NCBI GenBank assembly: GCA_024235715.1
Contig: JACKLW010000006.1
Location: forward strand, 62,001-126,000
DNA length: 64,000 bases
Direction of reading: 5' to 3'
DNA from: Accumulibacter sp.
Lineage (GTDB): Bacteria; Pseudomonadota; Gammaproteobacteria; Burkholderiales; Rhodocyclaceae
Below the pieces are notes generated by a model. It did no database searches, was not told the DNA's origin, and saw nothing but the letters and a program-made list of their open reading frames with translations. The position numbers and the translations under genes are program-made. Positions 42,006 to 49,999 of the stretch are shown here, piece after piece. How positions within the stretch are numbered: position 1 is the first letter of the stretch; each line of letters starts with the position of its first letter.

Positions 42006-42272
42006 GGTGGTGCTCCCGGTAATGCTCACCAGACGTTTTCGGAATCCGCCAGGAAACCGAGGCAGTCGCGTGGCATGGGTCGTTGTGGCGTTTTTTCGGC
42101 GCTTGATCAGCGTCATTATGCTGCAATGCAGCACGAAAATGTAGGGCGATTTCTCGAGCGTGTACTCTAATCTTGCCGGCCACGGCCTCCTGGTCGACGA
42201 TGGCCCTTGTTGACGTGCATCAGTACGCGCCAGCCAATGGGGTCTTAAGCTCTGGCAAAGGTTCGGGAACTG
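42006..42272. other. Divergent intergenic region upstream of hox operon
   Basis: Between the divergent starts of the MaoC-Pta gene and hoxF. Contains the FNR-like site at 42210 and, near 42110-42165, an A+T-richer tract (TCATTATGCTGCAATGC) likely serving the minus-strand gene. Confidence 0.4.
42210..42250 (+). promoter_or_regulatory. FNR-like site and candidate promoter of hoxF
   Basis: TTGACGTGCATCAG at 42210-42223 matches FNR consensus TTGAT-N4-ATCAA at 8 of 10 positions. A -10-like TAAGCT starts at 42245, placing the box centre near -41.5, the class II activator position. The start codon is 23-28 bases further on. Inferred: activation of the hydrogenase operon when oxygen is low. Confidence 0.45.
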
Positions 42273-44135
42273 ATGCGGTTGCGGGAGGCAATGGTGACTG
42301 AAGAGTGCTTCGACGCAAGACGGCTCGACGACTTGCTGCTGCCGGTCCTCGAGCGCCACGCGCGCGAGCCGGGTCAGCTGGTGCAGATTCTGCGCGAGGC
42401 GCAGGAACGCATCGGTTACCTCCCGGCGCCGCTGCTGACCGCCATCGCCCGGGCGCTCAAGCTTCCCCGCGCGCAGGTCGAAGGCGTCGCCGGCTTCTAC
42501 TCCTTCTTCCATCTGACGCCGCCAGGCCGCTACCGCGTGCTCTTCTCGGACAACATCACCGACCGCATGCTGGGCAGCGCAGAAATGCTCGATCGCCTGT
42601 GCAACAGGCTGTGGATCGAACGCGGCAAGGTCTCGGAGGACGGCCTGGTCAGCGTCGACACCACCTCCTGCACCGGCTTGTGCGATCAGGGGCCGGCGCT
42701 GCTGGTCAACGGCCGCGCGCTGACCCGCATGTCTGCCGAACGCATCGATCGCATCGCCGAACTGATTCGTGCGCAGTTGCCGCTGGCCGACTGGCCGCCC
42801 GAGTATTTTCGCGTCGACGACAATATCCGCCGCCGCGACAGCCTGCTTTCGGTCGACTGGCCCGCCGGGGAGGCGCTGCAGGCGGCGATCGCCCGTGGCG
42901 CCGAGGCGATGCTTGCCGAAATGAAGCGTTCGAACCTGCGTGGCCGCGGCGGCGCCGGATTCACCACCGCCATCAAGTGGGAGTCGGCGCGCCGCGCGCC
43001 CTGCCACGGCGAGTCGGGCGTGCGCTACGTCGTCTGCAACGCCGACGAGGGCGAGCCGGGCACGTTCAAGGATCGCGTGCTTCTCTCCAGCTACGCCGAT
43101 CTGCTTTTCGACGGCATGACCATCGCCGGCTTCACCATCGGCGCCGCCAGGGGGCTGCTCTACCTGCGTGGCGAGTATGCCTGGCTGCTGCCGGCGCTGC
43201 GCGAGAAACTCGAACGCCGCCGCCGCGACGGCCTGCTCGGCACAGCGCTTTGCGGCCAGCCGGGGCTGGATTTCGAGATCGACATCCACCTCGGCGCCGG
43301 CGCCTACGTCTGCGGCGAAGAAACCGCGCTGCTCGAGTCGCTCGAAGGCAGGCGCGGCATCCCGCGCATTCGTCCGCCTTTCCCCGTAAGCGCCGGCTAT
43401 CGTGGCCAGCCGACGGTGGTGAACAACGTCGAGACGCTGTGCAAGGCGGCACTGATCGCCTGCCGGGGCGGTGCCTGGTTTGCCGGCCTGGGCACCAAGC
43501 AGTCGACCGGCAGCAAGCTGCTGTCGATTTCGGGCGACGTCGAGACGCCGGGCATCTACGAGTATCCCTTCGGCGTTTCGGTCGAGCAGGTGCTCAGGGA
43601 CTGCGGCGCCGGCAATGCGCAGGCGGTGCAGGTCGGCGGGCCTTCGGGGATCTGCCTGGCGATGCACGAGTTCTCGCGCAGCATCGCCTTCGAGGACGTG
43701 CCGACCGCCGGCGCCTTCATGGTCTTCGGGGCGCATCGCGACATGTTCGAGGTGGCGCGCAATTTCGCGCACTTCTTCAGGCATGAGAGCTGCGGTTTCT
43801 GTACCCCCTGCCGGGTCGGCACTTCGCTGGTCGCCGACTGCATGGACAAGATCGCCAGGGGCCTGGGGACGCAGTACGAGATCAACCAGGTGTTCAAGAT
43901 CCATCGCCTGCTGCACGCGGCCAGCCATTGCGGGCTCGGCCAGGCGGCGTGCAATCCCCTGTTCGATACCCTGCAGAAGTTTCGCCCGGCCTACGAGCGC
44001 CGTTTGTGCTCGCTCGACTTCGAGCCGGCCTTCGACCTCGACCAGGCGCTGGCGGCGGCGCGCCAGATGACCGGTCGCGACGACCCGGCGGCGCACTTCG
44101 GCCTCGCCGCCAGGCTTCCGGGAGTGGCTTCATGA
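42273..44135 (+). CDS. hoxF: NAD-reducing hydrogenase diaphorase subunit HoxF
   Basis: 620 residues; N-terminal NuoE-like domain (about 20-160) fused to a NuoF-like domain. The NuoF part has GRGGAGFTTAIKW (NADH site), GAGAYVCGEETALLESLEG (FMN site) and the [4Fe-4S] ligands in ESCGFCTPCRVGT plus a later Cys (HCGLGQ). In the NuoE part only one of two Cys pairs remains: SCTGLCDQGP is present, but the usual first pair is replaced (LFSDNITDRM), so that [2Fe-2S] cluster is probably absent or altered. It oxidises or reduces NAD(H) and exchanges electrons with HoxU. The start at ATG 42273 is uncertain; GTG 42294 has better ribosome-site spacing. Stop overlaps hoxU. Confidence 0.95.
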   Translation: MRLREAMVTEECFDARRLDDLLLPVLERHAREPGQLVQILREAQERIGYLPAPLLTAIARALKLPRAQVEGVAGFYSFFHLTPPGRYRVLFSDNITDRMLGSAEMLDRLCNRLWIERGKVSEDGLVSVDTTSCTGLCDQGPALLVNGRALTRMSAERIDRIAELIRAQLPLADWPPEYFRVDDNIRRRDSLLSVDWPAGEALQAAIARGAEAMLAEMKRSNLRGRGGAGFTTAIKWESARRAPCHGESGVRYVVCNADEGEPGTFKDRVLLSSYADLLFDGMTIAGFTIGAARGLLYLRGEYAWLLPALREKLERRRRDGLLGTALCGQPGLDFEIDIHLGAGAYVCGEETALLESLEGRRGIPRIRPPFPVSAGYRGQPTVVNNVETLCKAALIACRGGAWFAGLGTKQSTGSKLLSISGDVETPGIYEYPFGVSVEQVLRDCGAGNAQAVQVGGPSGICLAMHEFSRSIAFEDVPTAGAFMVFGAHRDMFEVARNFAHFFRHESCGFCTPCRVGTSLVADCMDKIARGLGTQYEINQVFKIHRLLHAASHCGLGQAACNPLFDTLQKFRPAYERRLCSLDFEPAFDLDQALAAARQMTGRDDPAAHFGLAARLPGVAS

Positions 44136-44872
44136 CGCAGGCGAGCATCCTGCTGGATGGTCTGCCGATCCCTTTCGTCGCCGGGCAGACGATCATGGAC
44201 GCGGCGACGGCCGCCGGGATTTTCATCCCGCATCTCTGTCATCACCCCGACTTCAAGCCGCAGGGGAGTTGCAAGCTGTGCACGGTCAAGGCCAACGGCC
44301 GCCACGTTTCCGCGTGCTTCACGCCGGCCAGGGACGGCATGGAGGTCGAGAACAATACGCCCGACCTCAACGACAAGCGGCGGACGCTGCTGCAGATGCT
44401 CTTCGTCGAAGGCAATCACTTCTGCCCCTCGTGCGAGAAGAGCGGCAACTGCATGCTGCAGGCGCTGGCCTACGAGCTCGAGATGCTGAGTCCGCACTTC
44501 GACCAGTTCTACCCCGACCGGCCGGTCGATGCGTCGCACCCGGAAGTGCTGCTCGATTTCAATCGCTGCATTCTCTGCGAGCTGTGCGTGCGCGCCAGCC
44601 GCGATGTCGATGGCAAGAGCGTCTTCGCGCTGTCCGGGCGCGGTATCGGCAAGCACCTGATCGTCAATGCCGAGTCCGGGCGCCTCGCCGATACCAATTT
44701 TTCCTGGGCCGACAAGGCCGCGCAGGTCTGCCCGGTCGGCGTGATTCTCAGGAAGCGCGTTGGTTTCGCGGTGCCGATCGGCAAGCGCCGCTACGACGTC
44801 GAGCCGATCGGCATGCAGGTCGAGCGAATGGCGGCGCGCAGCGCCGGCGAGGAGGGCATGGATGGCGACTGA
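44132..44872 (+). CDS. hoxU: NAD-reducing hydrogenase diaphorase subunit HoxU
   Basis: 246 residues; ATG 44132 overlaps the hoxF stop. The N-terminal [2Fe-2S] ligands lie in CHHPDFKPQGSCKLC and VSACF, the His/Cys [4Fe-4S] cluster in HFCPSCEKSGNC (NuoG-like), and one further [4Fe-4S] cluster in CILCELCVRASRDVDG with Cys in QVCPVG. It carries electrons between HoxF and the HoxYH hydrogenase module. Length agrees with Ralstonia HoxU. The hoxU stop lies 11 bases inside the hoxY gene. Confidence 0.94.
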   Translation: MTQASILLDGLPIPFVAGQTIMDAATAAGIFIPHLCHHPDFKPQGSCKLCTVKANGRHVSACFTPARDGMEVENNTPDLNDKRRTLLQMLFVEGNHFCPSCEKSGNCMLQALAYELEMLSPHFDQFYPDRPVDASHPEVLLDFNRCILCELCVRASRDVDGKSVFALSGRGIGKHLIVNAESGRLADTNFSWADKAAQVCPVGVILRKRVGFAVPIGKRRYDVEPIGMQVERMAARSAGEEGMDGD

Positions 44873-45440
44873 GATGCGGGTCGAGTCGGCGGCTGTCGCC
44901 GGGAACAGGAAGCTGCGTCTGGCCACCGCCTCGCTGGCCGGCTGCTTCGGCTGTCACATGTCCTTTCTGGACATCGACGAGCGGCTCTTCGCGCTCGTCG
45001 AGCGTGTCGATTTCGACCGTTCGCCGCTGACCGACATCAAGCATTGCGGACCCTGCGACATCGGCCTGATCGAGGGCGGCATCTGCAACGCCGAGAATGT
45101 GCATGTCCTGCGCGAGTTCCGCAGCCACTGCAAGGTGCTGATCGCCATCGGCGCCTGCGCGATCAATGGCGGCCTGCCGGCGCAGCGCAACCATCTCGAC
45201 CTCGGCCAGTGCCTGCAGGAGGTCTACCTGACGGCGCCGGATGTCGTCAGCGGGCAGATTCCCAACGATCCCGAACTGCCCCTGCCGCTCGACAAGGTGC
45301 ATCCGATCCATGAAATCGTGCGCGTCGACTATGTCATTCCCGGCTGTCCGCCGTCGGGCGACGCCATCTGGAAGTTTCTGACCGACCTGCTCGACGGGCG
45401 CACGCCGCGCCTCGGCCATCCCATGCTGCACTTCGACTGA
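44862..45440 (+). CDS. hoxY: NAD-reducing hydrogenase small subunit HoxY
   Basis: 192 residues from ATG 44862 after GAGGAGGGC, overlapping hoxU. The proximal [4Fe-4S] ligands are visible in GCFGCHMSFLD, IKHCGPCDIGLIEGG (the Cys of the middle motif), IGACAINGG and IPGCPPSGD. No Tat signal, as expected for cytoplasmic group 3d enzymes. Partners with HoxH in H2 activation. Seven bases separate it from hoxH. Confidence 0.93.
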   Translation: MATEMRVESAAVAGNRKLRLATASLAGCFGCHMSFLDIDERLFALVERVDFDRSPLTDIKHCGPCDIGLIEGGICNAENVHVLREFRSHCKVLIAIGACAINGGLPAQRNHLDLGQCLQEVYLTAPDVVSGQIPNDPELPLPLDKVHPIHEIVRVDYVIPGCPPSGDAIWKFLTDLLDGRTPRLGHPMLHFD

Positions 45441-45447
45441 GGGCGCC

Positions 45448-46923
45448 ATGCGCGGCGAACATTTCGAACTGGAGACTGCCGCTGCCGCGGATGGCCTGCG
45501 CCGCGTGGCGATCGACCCGGTGTCGCGCGTCGAGGGCCACGGCAAGGTGACGCTGCTGCTCGACGAGAACGACCAGGTGCAGCAGGTTCGTCTGCACATC
45601 GTCGAATTCCGCGGCTTCGAGGCCTTCATCCGGGGCCGCCCGTACTGGGAGGTGCCGGTGATGGTGCAGCGCCTGTGCGGCATCTGCCCGGTATCGCACC
45701 ACCTGGCGGCGGCCAAGGCGCTCGACCACGTCGTCGGCGCCAGCCAGCTGACGGCGAGTGCCGGGAAGCTGCGCCGGCTCATGCACTATGGGCAGATCCT
45801 GCAGTCGCACGCCCTGCACTTCTTCCATCTGGCATCCCCCGACCTGCTCTTCGGCTTCGAGAGCGAGGCCGGCCGGCGCAACATCGTCGGCGTCGCTGCG
45901 GCCTACCCCGAGGTCGCCCGGCAGGGAGTGTTGTTGCGCCGGTTCGGCCAGGAAGTGATCCGGCTGACCGCCGGCAAGCGCATCCACGGTACCGGCGCGA
46001 TTCCCGGTGGCGTCAATCGCGCCGTGAGCCGGCAGGAACGCGACGGCCTGCTCGCCGACATCGGCCAGATCGTCGGCTGGAGTCGCGACGCGGTGCAACT
46101 GGTCAAGCGCCTGCACGCCGCCGACCCGGCACTGTACGACGTTTTCGGCACTTTCCGTTCGAACATCGTGTCGCTGGTCGGCTCCGACGGCGAACTCGAC
46201 TTCTACGACGGGCAACTGCGCGTCCGCGACGCGGATGGCGGCATTCTGGTCGACGGTTTCGACGTCGCCAACTACCAGCAGTTGATTCGTGAAGAAGTCA
46301 AGGCCTGGAGCTACATGAAATTCCCCTTTCTCGCCGCGCTCGGTCCGCAGCAGGGCTGGTACAAGGTCGGGCCGCTGGCGCGGGTACAGAACTGTGATCG
46401 CATCGCGACGCCGCTCGCCGAGGCCGAGCGCCGCGAGTTCATCGACTACGGTCGGGGAAAGCCGATCCACGCGCCGCTGGCCTACCACTGGGCGCGCATG
46501 ATCGAACTGCTGCACGCCGCCGAGACGATCGCCGATCTGCTGCCCGACGAGGCGCTTTCGGGCAGCGAACTGGTCGCCAGCGGCGAGCGCAGCCGCGAAG
46601 GTATCGGTGTCATCGAGGCGCCGCGCGGCACGCTGATCCACCACTATCAGGTCGACGACAACGATCTGGTGAGCAGCTGCAATCTGATCGTGTCGACGAC
46701 CCATAACAATCAGCCGATGAACGAGGCGATTCGTCGTGTCGCGCGCCGCTATCTCGGCGGGCGCGAGCTCACGGAAGGACTGCTGAACCACATCGAGGTC
46801 GCCATCCGCGCTTTCGACCCCTGTCTGTCCTGCGCCACGCATGCGCTCGGCCAGATGCCGCTGCAACTCGAACTGCTTGATGCCGCTGGCACGGTGGTCG
46901 GGCGGCTGGCAAGCGCTTCCTGA
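45448..46923 (+). CDS. hoxH: NAD-reducing [NiFe] hydrogenase large subunit HoxH
   Basis: 491 residues. The nickel ligands are at both ends: RLCGICPVSHH (Cys77, Cys80) and DPCLSCATH (Cys459, Cys462; His465). The C-terminal 26 residues after His465 are the extension normally cut off by the maturation protease once nickel is inserted. VSRVEGHGKV near the N-terminus is the L0 signature. Placement with diaphorase genes and sequence style identify a group 3d bidirectional enzyme: H2 + NAD+ to NADH + H+. The dedicated protease gene follows. Confidence 0.95.
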   Translation: MRGEHFELETAAAADGLRRVAIDPVSRVEGHGKVTLLLDENDQVQQVRLHIVEFRGFEAFIRGRPYWEVPVMVQRLCGICPVSHHLAAAKALDHVVGASQLTASAGKLRRLMHYGQILQSHALHFFHLASPDLLFGFESEAGRRNIVGVAAAYPEVARQGVLLRRFGQEVIRLTAGKRIHGTGAIPGGVNRAVSRQERDGLLADIGQIVGWSRDAVQLVKRLHAADPALYDVFGTFRSNIVSLVGSDGELDFYDGQLRVRDADGGILVDGFDVANYQQLIREEVKAWSYMKFPFLAALGPQQGWYKVGPLARVQNCDRIATPLAEAERREFIDYGRGKPIHAPLAYHWARMIELLHAAETIADLLPDEALSGSELVASGERSREGIGVIEAPRGTLIHHYQVDDNDLVSSCNLIVSTTHNNQPMNEAIRRVARRYLGGRELTEGLLNHIEVAIRAFDPCLSCATHALGQMPLQLELLDAAGTVVGRLASAS

Positions 46924-46942
46924 GGGCAGAGGGGACGCGCCG

Positions 46943-47461
46943 ATGCCTCTTGCCCCGGTACTGATCCTGGCCTGCGGCAACCCGAGTCGCGGCGACGACG
47001 CGCTCGGGCCGCTGCTCCTCGATCGCCTGCAGGGCTGGCTGGAGAGTGCCGGCCTCGCCGCCGGTTGCGAGTTGATCGCTGATTTCCAGTTGCAGATCGA
47101 GCACGCGCTCGACCTCGTCGGCAGGCGCCTGGTGCTGTTCATCGACGCCGATCGGCAATGCGCGCCACCATTCGTCTTTCGGCAGGCACAGGCGAGCAGC
47201 GCTCTCGCCAGTCACAGCACACACGCGCTGTCACCGGAAGCGGTGCTCGCGGTGCTGCCGCGCATCGACCACGAAGCGCCGCCGCCGGCTTTCGTCCTCG
47301 GCGTGCGCGGTGAGAGCTTCGTTCTCGGCGAGGGGCTTGGCGAGGCCGCGGCTGGCCATGCCGACAGCGCCTTCGCACTGCTGCAGGAGCTGCTTCGGAC
47401 GCCCGAGATCAGTCACTGGCAGTCCCTGCTGAGCGGCCGCGTGGCAACCGGGAGTAGTTGA
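46943..47461 (+). CDS. hoxW: Hydrogenase maturation protease HoxW
   Basis: 172 residues from ATG 46943 (AGAGGGGACGCG upstream), 19 bases after hoxH. ILACGNPSRGDDALGP is the HupD/HoxW N-terminal motif with the first nickel-sensing acidic residue; FIDADRQ supplies the second and the HxxSP-type His occurs in STHALSPEAVL. It removes the HoxH C-terminal peptide after nickel insertion. Last gene of the visible hox operon: no hoxI and no hyp genes follow, so accessory hyp genes must lie elsewhere. Confidence 0.88.
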   Translation: MPLAPVLILACGNPSRGDDALGPLLLDRLQGWLESAGLAAGCELIADFQLQIEHALDLVGRRLVLFIDADRQCAPPFVFRQAQASSALASHSTHALSPEAVLAVLPRIDHEAPPPAFVLGVRGESFVLGEGLGEAAAGHADSAFALLQELLRTPEISHWQSLLSGRVATGSS

Positions 47462-47745
47462 TCGAGTGGCCGCATGGGCCAGCGTGCCCGCTTCCCGAGG
47501 TCGTGTGAGCGGCTACCCCGGGACGGCGGCAGGGTGCTGCGGGCAGGTGCCTCGTCTGAGCCGAGTCTGCAGGCGCAAAGTTGTTATATCATGGACAAGA
47601 AATTCGCTTGCGGGGTTGCATGCGGATCCCGGTCTGACGCAAGCTCGCCTTGGCGGCGCCCGCTTTGCCGGGAAGGAAGTGCTGTTCCGGTCACGGCGCG
47701 GGCGCTGTAACCGTCATGATCAGACTTGAGAAGGAGGGCCTCACC

Positions 47746-48135
47746 GTGTCAGATTGGCTTGTCGTTCTTTCCAGCGGGCTTGTCGTTGCTGCCGGGCTCT
47801 GGTGGATACTACGCCGACGTGCCGCCGTCCCTGTCGATACCGCCAGCGCGCGTCCACGCAACCCCTATCATTGCGTCGCCATCAAGCGGGGCAGCAGAGC
47901 CTGTGCTGCTGCCAACGCGCTTGAAGGAAGGCGTTTTCTGCCAGCCGAGGCGCCACTGCTGCCGCTGGCGAGCTGTGATGTCGAGGGCTGTGTGTGCAAG
48001 TACGCCCGCTTCGACGACCGGCGCGACGAGGAGCGGCGACGGCCGCACGCCCTGGGGCGCGGTTTTGTCGATGCGAAAGACGGCGGCGAGCGGCGCGGCG
48101 CAATGGACCGACGGAGGACGGCAGGTTTCGCCTGA
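47746..48135 (+). CDS. Conserved small membrane-anchored protein, 129 residues
   Basis: GTG start at 47746 after AAGGAGGG. One N-terminal membrane helix (WLVVLSSGLVVAAGLWWIL), then a conserved cytoplasmic domain with four Cys: NPYHCVAIKRGSRACAAANA, and ASCDVEGCVCKYARFDDRR. The C-terminal tail is Arg/Asp/Glu-rich (DEERRRPHALGRGF). Proteins with PYHCV-I and CxCKY-RFDDRR are conserved hypotheticals in beta- and gammaproteobacteria; the Cys set could bind metal. Function unknown. Not clearly part of the hox operon (284-base gap). Confidence 0.75.
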   Translation: MSDWLVVLSSGLVVAAGLWWILRRRAAVPVDTASARPRNPYHCVAIKRGSRACAAANALEGRRFLPAEAPLLPLASCDVEGCVCKYARFDDRRDEERRRPHALGRGFVDAKDGGERRGAMDRRRTAGFA

Positions 48136-48488
48136 ACCGCCACGGCTGTTCCGGGGCTGCGGTCGCCGTGGTCTCGGGACCGGTCCTCTTGCAGGGAGAA
48201 GCCCGTGCCGCCACGCCGGCGACAGAAAAAGCGTCGACAGTCCCGGCCTGGCCGCTGCGGTTACGGCGCTTTCCGGCTGCTGCGCGCAGCTGTCGATCCT
48301 TGAAGCTTCGTCCACCGGCTCGGCCGGCGCCTGTTCAGGGCGCAAGTTCCAGTGCTATATTGGCCGCCGGGGAGACGGTGTTGCGCCTTCACTGAGCGGC
48401 CGCTGCAGATGCTTCCTTCCGGATCCCGGTTCGGCGTGCAGGTCTTAGCCCACCTGTCCGCATCGGCAACGTGTCTTCAGGGCAGCAT
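48136..48488. other. Intergenic, nothing recognised
   Basis: About 350 bases ahead of crcB. I searched for a fluoride-riboswitch-like core and found none. Frames on both strands are Arg/Pro-rich without motifs. Confidence 0.35.
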
Positions 48489-48875
48489 ATGTGGAAATCG
48501 GTTCTCGCCATCTCGATCGGCGCCGCGCTCGGCGCCGTCTTGCGCTGGCAGCTTGGCATCCGCCTCAACAGCCTGTTTCCGACCGTCCCGCCGGGCACAC
48601 TGGCGGCCAATCTGGTCGGTGCCTACCTGATCGGTCTGGCGATTGCGTTCTTCAGCTCGTTCTCGGCACTGTCGCCGGAGTGGCGGCTGCTGATCATTAC
48701 CGGTTTCTGTGGCGGGCTGACGACCTTCTCGACTTTTTCTGCCGAACTCGCGCTGCTGCTGCAGCAGGGGCGGCTTTCCTGGGCCTTCGGCGCAGCCGTG
48801 GCCCATGTTGCCGGATCGGTTCTGATGACCTTTGCCGGCATCGCCACCGTCGCCTGGGCGAGGAGTGCGAGCTGA
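48489..48875 (+). CDS. crcB: Fluoride channel CrcB/FluC
   Basis: 128 residues, four membrane helices. Signature [10 protein letters not shown] at the N-terminus, [16 protein letters not shown] (Asn lining the pore) and [13 protein letters not shown] (Na+ site and Phe box), typical of Fluc dual-topology dimers that expel F-. ATG 48489 is the natural start. It precedes a DUF190 gene by 91 bases, a frequent pairing. Confidence 0.93.
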   Translation: MWKSVLAISIGAALGAVLRWQLGIRLNSLFPTVPPGTLAANLVGAYLIGLAIAFFSSFSALSPEWRLLIITGFCGGLTTFSTFSAELALLLQQGRLSWAFGAAVAHVAGSVLMTFAGIATVAWARSAS

Positions 48876-48966
48876 TCGGCGACATGATCCGCCCACAGGC
48901 TGCGGCTGGCGGCGGCAGTTTCCGGATTGGCCCGGTCCAGCATTGGTCAAAGCAAGGGAGGCGAGC

Positions 48967-49323
48967 GTGGAAGGATCATTCCTGCGGTTGTACGTGAACG
49001 AAAGCGACAAGCATCATGGTCGTATGCTCTGGGAGTGGTTGCTCGAACAGGGCAGCAAGCTCGGCATCCGCGGCGGCTCAGCTTTTCGCTCGATCGGCGG
49101 ATTTGGCCGCTCGCACGCGGTGCACGAAGGTGGCTTCTTCGAACTGGCGGGCAGCACCGGCATCGAAGTCGAGTTCGTGGTCACCGACGACGAAGCGAAA
49201 CGCCTGCTCGATGTCGTCGGCGCGGCAAGGAAGCGCATCTTCTACACCTGCATGTCGGCCCGTTTCGGCGTCATCAATCCGGATGCCGAGGACCAGCCGC
49301 CGGTGCCGCCGGGTTTTTGTTGA
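48967..49323 (+). CDS. DUF190 family protein
   Basis: 118 residues from a GTG at 48967, with AGGGAGGCG just upstream. Core motifs: GSFLRLYVNESDKHHGRMLWEW, then IRGGSAFRSIGGFGRSHAVH and VVTDDEAKRLLDVV. DUF190 proteins have a P-II-like ferredoxin fold and often follow crcB, so a regulatory role in fluoride export is suspected but unproven. Its last 50 bases overlap the 3' end of the PEP-CTERM gene on the opposite strand. Confidence 0.88.
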   Translation: MEGSFLRLYVNESDKHHGRMLWEWLLEQGSKLGIRGGSAFRSIGGFGRSHAVHEGGFFELAGSTGIEVEFVVTDDEAKRLLDVVGAARKRIFYTCMSARFGVINPDAEDQPPVPPGFC

Positions 49324-49726
49324 TTCGCCGGCTTGATGCGCCGCTGACCGTGGGAGCTTGCGAGCCGGCGGGTTGCGGCGCTGCCCGCTTCCTGCGCAGC
49401 CGGAAAGCAAGGCCCGCCATCCCGAGGTCGACGAGCAGCAGGCTTGTTGGTTCGGGAAGCAGCGTCCCGCCACCCGCGCTGTTGTCCGAACCCGAGCCGA
49501 CGATGTTCCTGCCGAAGCCGCTCGGATTGGGGGCGAAATCGCCGGTGCGGTTGGTATCGTTGAGCATGTCGCTCAGAGCGGCATAGGTGACGATCCGTGC
49601 CGTCGGCAGCGCCTCTTCCTCGATGTTGAAGACGTTCCAGTAGGTAGCGTGAACGGACGTGACGCTCAACGCCAATGCGGCGACGCCGAACAGGCGTCGA
49701 AGGACGGGCGGGGTGAGTTTGAACAT
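49274..49726 (-). CDS. PEP-CTERM protein with an extra C-terminal tail
   Basis: 150 residues from ATG 49726 (AGGTGAGA upstream). Signal peptide LFGVAALALSVTSVHA; short body ending in NSAGGGTLLPEPTSL; the PEP-CTERM helix LLLVDLGMAGLAFRLRRKR ends at about residue 114. PEP-CTERM proteins normally stop right after the basic cluster, but here about 36 more residues follow (APQPAGSQAPTVSGASSRR...), running into the convergent DUF190 gene. The tail is probably non-native read-through after loss of the original stop; sorting may be affected. The helix also has an unusual Asp (LLVDLGM). Confidence 0.75.
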   Translation of the reverse strand: MFKLTPPVLRRLFGVAALALSVTSVHATYWNVFNIEEEALPTARIVTYAALSDMLNDTNRTGDFAPNPSGFGRNIVGSGSDNSAGGGTLLPEPTSLLLVDLGMAGLAFRLRRKRAAPQPAGSQAPTVSGASSRRINKNPAAPAAGPRHPD

Positions 49727-49780
49727 CTGATCTCACCTGTTGGAAGCGGTCTGGCCGATTTGTCATTCGCGGCGTTGATA

Positions 49781-49802
49781 AGCAACTTTCACTCCTGGAG
49801 TG
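49781..49802 (-). promoter_or_regulatory. Sigma54-like promoter and 13-bp palindrome
   Basis: On the minus strand AGGAGTGAAAGTTGCT (49796-49781) has GG and GC exactly ten bases apart with TTGC intact: 8 of 12 consensus positions, -24/-12 type. It overlaps a perfect palindrome CACTCCTGGAGTG (49790-49802). PEP-CTERM genes are often driven by PrsK/PrsR and sigma54; this site sits 55 bases ahead of such a gene. Confidence 0.4.
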
Positions 49803-49999
49803 CGTCGACTCATTAAATCAGCGGGGTAGCCATGGGCCGGCGGCGCGCTGCGCCGCAGCGTGTAGGAGAAACCGACAGTTGACGGGACGACGCGGATCCC
49901 GGTTTGGAATGAGCGACACGATGGCTGGCCTGAGCGGCCGCCATGCGTCGCAAGCGGCGCATCTGATCGTCATCGGTCCAGAGCGCGCGAGCGACAGCT

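Noticed and set aside
42006-44096. Upstream extension of the MaoC-Pta frame (total 1169 codons)
   Set aside because: The extra part is antisense to hoxF; ATG 42005 has a ribosome site and gives the family N-terminus.
48136-48488. Fluoride riboswitch ahead of crcB
   Set aside because: No match to the conserved core of the crcB RNA was seen.
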